From positions 16,611,608 through 16,675,607 of the forward strand of contig NC_088299.1 in assembly GCF_032854445.1 (NCBI RefSeq): a DNA stretch of 64,000 bases, written 5' to 3'. The notes under the pieces were generated by a model, which saw nothing but the letters and a program-made list of their open reading frames with translations, made no database searches and was not told the DNA's origin. Positions 52,301 to 59,432 of the stretch are shown piece by piece; positions within the stretch are counted from its first letter, which is position 1, and every line of letters starts with the position of its first letter. The DNA is from Liolophura sinensis (lineage: Eukaryota; Mollusca; Polyplacophora; Chitonida; Chitonidae). Position numbers and translations under genes: made by a program.

Positions 52301-55300
52301 ACTGTGTATATGTGCCTCAGGGTTAGTAAAACCATTAGCGGTGACATTGCATGTGTTTCTTAGGGGATGTACATCTTTATGTGCTACATCACTTTCATCC
52401 ATGTGTACATTGTAAAAAAAAAAAAAAAAAAACTTTCAAGGTAAGACTGTAAGGTAAATGTGTTAAGATCTTACCTGCAAACCTGGCCTTGTCATCAGTG
52501 ACACCACACGAGCGCACCTTGGAAACTGCCTGTACTTCCACTTCCTTGGACTCCAGGTTAGAGTTCTCATTGGGAACTTTCTTCTCCAGGACGTAATTGA
52601 CTTCGGCCACATCGATCATGACATTGGAAAGTTTATGGTCCAGGTCTCGGTTGATCTCCCTCTGCCTTTGTAGCTTCTGTTCCATAAACATCAGAGTCCT
52701 GAACAGATTCGTGAAATTTTTTTTGTACTCCAACATCAGGTCCTCAGCTTTTTGCAGGTAGATTTCGTGCCTTGTGAGTGTCGTGTTCAGCTCTCTGTTC
52801 TTGACGATCTCATCAAACAGTTTGACCTCCACGGTGTGCATCTTGTTAACAAGATCTCTGATATTGACCTGAGAGCTCGCCTCATCCGCTACCAGCTTGT
52901 CCGAGACTTTGGGTAAGCGAGGACGGCTGTAGGTTTTGTGTCTCCGATGCCTCGGCCGAAAAAGGGCGGGGCATTTGGCGGAATCGGAGACTTCATGCAC
53001 GACAACTGTGTAGGAGCATTGTTTTCCCTGAACAGTGGCCTCGCGGGCCAGACAGGTGGGGTTGATAGTGGCTAGAAGGATGACGAGGACTAGAGAGAGG
53101 GCCAGGGGTAGCCTGAGCCAGAGAGCCTTGTCCCGGGGTCGCAGCAGCTCCATGCTGGTGGAGAGTAGGCTGTGGAGAGATCGAGTCAGGAAGCAGGACA
53201 GGTATGGGGGCTGCCTAGACTACAGTCTTCCGACTCACACACACAGAGCCACACACTATTGATGCTGCCTCCTCAGATATATACCTTAGCTCACTGTCAT
53301 TTCTCTCCAGCTCTCACTTGTCTTCTTGTAAGCTATTATAGACCAGTCCAGCAGATATAATAGTACCCTCCTTCCTAACCATTTATAGCTACATGTATAC
53401 AGCCGCCTCCTTAACTGATCAGCCCTGCTACAGCTCACAGCTCCTCTTTGCCCACACACTGACGTTCAACTCTTCAAAACTTCACCATTTTAACATAACT
53501 TTCCGTCATTTTTTTTAACCTCATGAAAATGTTGGGGGTTTTCTCATTTTTTTTTTTGCCTGCTCCAGACTTCCAGTGTTTCTTAGTGTTACCGTCTTCA
53601 GGGCAAGATTGACTGTTGACATGGGGAATGCAGCGAGGGGAAAGTATGGCATTTAAATTTAGCCAGCAGTAACTGTCAGCGTCCCAAGAAACCAATTATG
53701 AACTGGTATGGTGTCATCCTACCATCCCTCTTGTCATAATTCATACGCATCCTTCACTGCTCAGTTTGCCAAATCAAATCCATAGCTTTTCTTTAAATAA
53801 TTTAGAAACATAATGAGCTGTAGAAAAAAGAAAAAAAAAACACACACACACACGCGCGCACAGAAGTCCGTAATAAATCACTGTGCCTCCTCTGTCAGAT
53901 TAAAGAATCATGGACCTGTGTGGCTGTAGTTAGTAGACTGTGGCTGGGCATAGCCAGGGGCTTGTGCTGGGGACAGGTCGAGGGGCGGGTCAGGTGGGGC
54001 AGTGTTACCTGTCTGCAGGACAGACGACCCTGTCTCAACCACCTTACATCTGAGCTAGCTTCTCCTACAGACTTCTCATGCATGAACAGGCTGACTGTCT
54101 TCAAGACACATAAACTGCTGTGTGTATAAAGCCTACCTACGTCTCTACCACAGCTGATCAGACTTCAGTATGAGCTGTATAAACATGTGATGTGTGAGGG
54201 GCATTCTGTTGGGAGGGGGGATGATGGGTCAGGAATTGGGGGGGGGGGGGTGGGGGTGGAGAATTGGCGACAAAATTCCACACACACTAACTCAGGATTA
54301 TGCTAACATTATTCACGCCGAGCTGTATACAGAAAGTTAGAGCACATACGTCAGATTTTTACTGCGTTCGTTCCCCGTGTGACTGGTAGGAGAGGTGATT
54401 TGTCTGTGTATAAGGGTACAGACATCACTACAACTGTATATGTAGCCGCAGACATGTGGCTACAAGCTTAGCCATGGCCATGTGGACTCATTTCAGTAAT
54501 GTCTCCTGTTTTCCGCTTTCTGTATGCTGTGTTTGCCACTTTTCTCCTCCTTTTCCTCTGTACGACCACAACTACTCTGATGTCCTCTCTTATGTTCACT
54601 TACCACACGTACACACACACGTGTTTGCCATACTTCAGCACTGTAGACATTGGCCCGGCATGCCGATCAGGCATCCATCCAAGCCACATCTCCTCACACC
54701 ATAACAAATTAGATGACACAGGACCTTGCACAACTGTTAGCAGGTTGTTCAGATATGAGACCAGAGGGTTATAGGGAAGGCTGGATAAAATCATAGTATT
54801 ATGTAACTCCAGTGTTAAGTGTGTTTAGGAATCTGGACTTGGCGACACTTGTCTTGACTGTTGAAAAACACATCTGTATACATTCGACTTTAGTTCATAG
54901 GTTGCTTGATTTTTCAGAGAAATTATTCTAAGCCATGTGTACAGTTTTGATTGTCATGTGACATTGTTATAGACATGTGTACAGTATTATTAACACACAT
55001 TTGAGTGCTTAACAAATTTAACAATTGCTTCATGTTTGTCAGCTTTAATCATTTTATGATTTTATTAAGTAAAACAAAAATCTACAAGACATCAAAGAAA
55101 TCATATTTACCTGTTAATGATGAAAATACAAACTGGCAATGTGCATTAAAAGGTCCAAACTATGAAAACTACAACTAATTGAAACTGTGAATAATTCCTA
55201 ACTTATAAAACATATGTAACCACTTCTTTGGCCCAATGGTTAGAGCGTTCGTCCACCTCGAAGTCGAGAGACCTGGGATCAAACCCGGATTGAGTCATAC

Positions 55301-58300
55301 CAAAGACTACAAAAATGGTACATGTATTTGTTGCTGCCTGGCTTGGCTTTTCGCACTGAGAGGTTAGGGCAAGGAACAGAACTGGTTGGCATGATATCAG
55401 TATATTGTGACTGGGAGGGGTGCCCTATCAGGTTCTTCACCATGATATTTTATGGGCGGCAGCTTGGACTCTCCTTGCCACAAGAAGACACGGTATATGT
55501 AGACACACCTAATGACTCCTCTTTGTCATATGACTGAAAACTTGTTAAGTATGATGTTAAACCCCAAGCATACGTACATACATATCACACATCTGATAAT
55601 GCTACAGGCAGTGTTCTGAGGGCTCTTTATTCAGCAGGCCAAACAGTCCCTGCATTCTCTCCCATTTGAAAGCACTCAGTACACAAATTAAGCAGAGCAA
55701 ATCTCACTGCAGAAAAAAGGCCAAAAGAAAAAAAAAAGGAACAACAAAAAACAACACAGTGATTTACAGGACAGATGTATATTTAAAACAGTGGTTTAAA
55801 ACTAATTGTTTCTTTGGAATTAGCAACAACTACAAAAATTAACCATGAATCAGGAGTAGAAGAAAACATCTAATTCTTCAACCTTCCTACAACCTTCTCT
55901 TCAGTCTCTTCAAGCCTCTTCAATCATCATTTTGAAACATTCTGAGAGAATTAAATGTGGGTTGTAGAGAAATAATTTTCCCAGTTTTTGAAGCTTGCAT
56001 CTTTAATGAAACAAACAAATCATTTCTAACGTCATTTTCATTTGTATGAATGTATGAATAAATTCATCTGAAAAAAGATCTTAAGTGGTGAAAACATGAA
56101 GATTTACAGTATGTTTATCATGTTTATGGCCTGCAGTATTGATCAGCAGTTGTCCTTCTGATTTGTCTGTGACCACTTGTCGTGTAGATGGTGGAAGGTG
56201 TGTATTACCTATTTAATATTTCATAAAAAAAGTTCACTAAATTCAGGTTATCAGTTGGTTGAAGAAATAGAAGAGATCTTGGAGAAAACCAAAATACTTT
56301 GTCAGGTACCTGCGTCCATTGGATCAGACCAGGCAGCCTGAGTTGGCTTGCAGTTTGCCTCGTTTTTGTGCCGAAAGCTGGTTCAGTCACAATTAATATA
56401 CCAGCTGTCTCAGCCTCTACATACAACCATAAGACATTTTTGGGGCAAGTTTTTAGTGTGCATGGCACAACACACAAATCAAAAAATAAATAAATCGTAT
56501 GATTTTATACATTTTGTTTCAAAAATAAGTCTACAAGTACATATGTAGGTATAAGTTAACGTTTTAATGGTGTATATGAGTAGATCATTTTGGCACTTTA
56601 TGGAATTTGAAAAACTTGGCGACATGAGCATGACACTGATAGATGGTGCCAACCTGTTAATCTTATGTCTATGATATTTTCTTGCATACGTAATATTTTT
56701 ACTGCTCATGCACTTTTAAATCTGAACATTTTACACAACCTCAGTCAAGAAGACAGATACTATATTAAATTTTACATAAGCTGGTGTGCTGTTATCTGTG
56801 AATACCATAAGCTTAGTATTCTTATAACTTGTGGAATCTGTTATTGTCGAACATTTATATGCTTTTTGCACATGACGTTCCTCACATAATTGTCTAACTG
56901 TGGTTACTAACTTAATTTTGTTGCAAGGCCGGAATTTTCATTTTATTTTCACATCAGTTCATGTCCATCATGGTCAAGTAACTTTAAGTGTACCTCTAGC
57001 CTAAGTGGCTGTTCAGCTGTCACAAATTGGCTTAATTAGTCCAGATTAGAAATTAGAGCCTCTTAGTCAATTAATCACTTGGTTATAGGGTAGAAGTCTA
57101 TGTGAGAGCCCAGTGTCTCCCAACATCTGCTTATTTAGGTTTGTGTTAATAGCTTCCATTAGGATGAGGCGGAGGTAACAGTGAAGGTCCCATTGTTAGA
57201 CCATGGTTAAAACAATAATGTAATGTGTCTGTTGAAGTCCCTGATATCTCTTGTAAAGGTTTGGTTGTCTAGCTGGTCAGGGTTATAGCCAGTGTCCCTC
57301 ACAACTCCTCATTCTCACGCAAGCCCTGACAGTGTATATAGTAGTCTGTGGTTCTAGACATAGACGCTTGACTAGAGTTCACCTGAATTAGGTGTGGTCT
57401 GAGGGTGATACTTATCTCAGCTGGATTCCTCCAACCTTCTACCCTCCAATTCTGCCCCCATCCCCTCCTTTTCCCATCGGGTTTGGTGTGTTTGTGTATA
57501 GACACCCTAACCTATTGTATACATTTTAATACTGTCATGTAAAGTCTTTGAGAAGAGGCATGTCAGAGGTGACAGTGCCTTTTTCAAAATTGCTGCCCCA
57601 TTAATATTGCAATCTTGTTCTGCCATTGTCACATGTATGACCGTTATGTACATGTGCAAAATGTGCCTCATAGAGGCAAATAAAGGTGTGAAAATATCAT
57701 TATTGGTGGGGAAATTTACAATTGTTCAAGTAGGATGTCACCCTACCTTCTAAATAAACCTTGGACAGCTTTTTAATATCAGTACAACTGTGAATCGGGC
57801 TGAATGAGTGGCTTATCCAGGGATGGAATGGTAGGTTGAAGACAGTATATAAAAGGTGATAACTTGTGGGTATGTATATATCTACCAAAGGATAAACTCT
57901 TTTGGTTTTAATCATTCTCTTCTACATATCTAGTCAACTTCTCTAAACTCAGAAGCACCTTAATCACAGTTAAAGACCTCTATGTTATTACATTTTTTAC
58001 TCTGCCATATGACTGACAGATTGTCCAGCTTTCTCTGTCCTGTCTGAGCCTTATGAAAAGAAGTCCAGGTCGTTAGCTTGAGGACATGTCTACCTGCTAA
58101 TGCTTGATTTCAGATTTAATGAGCCAGTGACAGACGTTTGTCTGCTCTTTGTGCTGTATGGAAACTAGCTGTCATTCATAGACACAGCAGCTCCTAGACA
58201 CTGACTGACAACCCCTCCCCGCTCCCCCCAAAAACACACACAAAGATGGATGTGAACTATTTGGACAAGGCTTATACCCATTTGTCAGAGTTATTTCCAT

Positions 58301-59385
58301 GCACATCACTAGAAGAGGCACTTAAATGTATGCTTCCAAAGACCACAGAAAGGAAAAGGTGAATGTGGCCCAGCTCATTTATGTGAAGTGTGGAATAGGT
58401 GAATGTGGCCCAGTTCATTTATGTGAAGTGTGGAATAGGTAAATGTGACCCAGTTCATTTATGTGAAGTGTGGAAAAAGTGAATGTGACCCAGCTCATTT
58501 ATGTGAAGTGTGGAAAAGGTGAATGTGACCCAACTCATTTATGTGAAGAGTTGAAAAAGTGAAAGTGACCCAACTCATTTATGTGAAGAGTGGAAAAGGT
58601 GAAAGTGACCCAGCACATTTATGTTAAGTTTGAAAAAGGGAAATGTGACTCAGCTCAGGTATATGGAGTGTGGAAAAGGTGAAAGTGACCCAGCTCATTT
58701 ATGTGAAGTGTGGAATAGGTGAATGTGGCCCAGTTCATTTATGTGAAGTGTGGAAAAAGTGAATGTGACCCAGCTCATTTATGTGAAGTGTGGAAAAGGT
58801 GAATGTGACCCAACTCATTTATGTGAAGAGTGGAAAAGGTGAAAGTGACCCAACTCATTTATGTGAAGAGTGGAAAAGGTGAAAGTGACCCAGCACATTT
58901 ATGTTAAGTTTGAAAAAGGGAAATGTGACTCAGCTCAGGTATATGGAGTGTGGAAAAGGTGAAAGTGACCCAGCTCATTTATGTGAAGTGTGGAATAGGT
59001 GAAAGTGACCCAGCACATTTATGTTAAGTTTGAAAAAGGGAAATGTGACTCAGCTCAGGTGTATGGAGTGTGGAAAAGGCGGAAGTGACCCAGCTCATTT
59101 ATGTGTAGTGTGGAAAAGGTGAATGTGACCCAGCACATTTATGTTAAGTTTGAAAAAGGGAAATGTGACTCAGCTCAGGTGTATGGAGTGTGGAAAAGGT
59201 GAAAGTGACCCAGCTCATTTATGTGAAGTGTGGAAAGTTAAATGTGACCCAGTGCATTTATGTGGGAAAGTTGAGGAAGTAGTAGTGTGTGAATATGTAT
59301 CTATAAATATGGGATAAATATGGCTTATTACAGTATCACATGCTTCAGCTAAAATAAGGAACATTAATTTGAATCTGAATCTGAA

Positions 59386-59432
<47 letters not shown>

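Larger units (their letters stand above)
29944..52474 (-). other. Intron of the nested gene, 22.5 kb
   Basis: The donor is GTAAGATC and the acceptor TATTTTCAG. It contains the minisatellites, SINEs and other repeats listed between these coordinates. No intervening exon was identified. Confidence 0.7.

Noticed and set aside
52395-52474. Continuation of the nested gene's ORF beyond residue 226
   Set aside because: The frame runs through a GTAAGATC donor into a poly-A/T tract. Splicing to 29943 gives a proper fibrinogen-related domain start.
55221-55295. Functional tRNA gene
   Set aside because: A and B boxes are present but the body is embedded in a longer SINE with a characteristic tail, and the acceptor stem ends do not pair well by eye.
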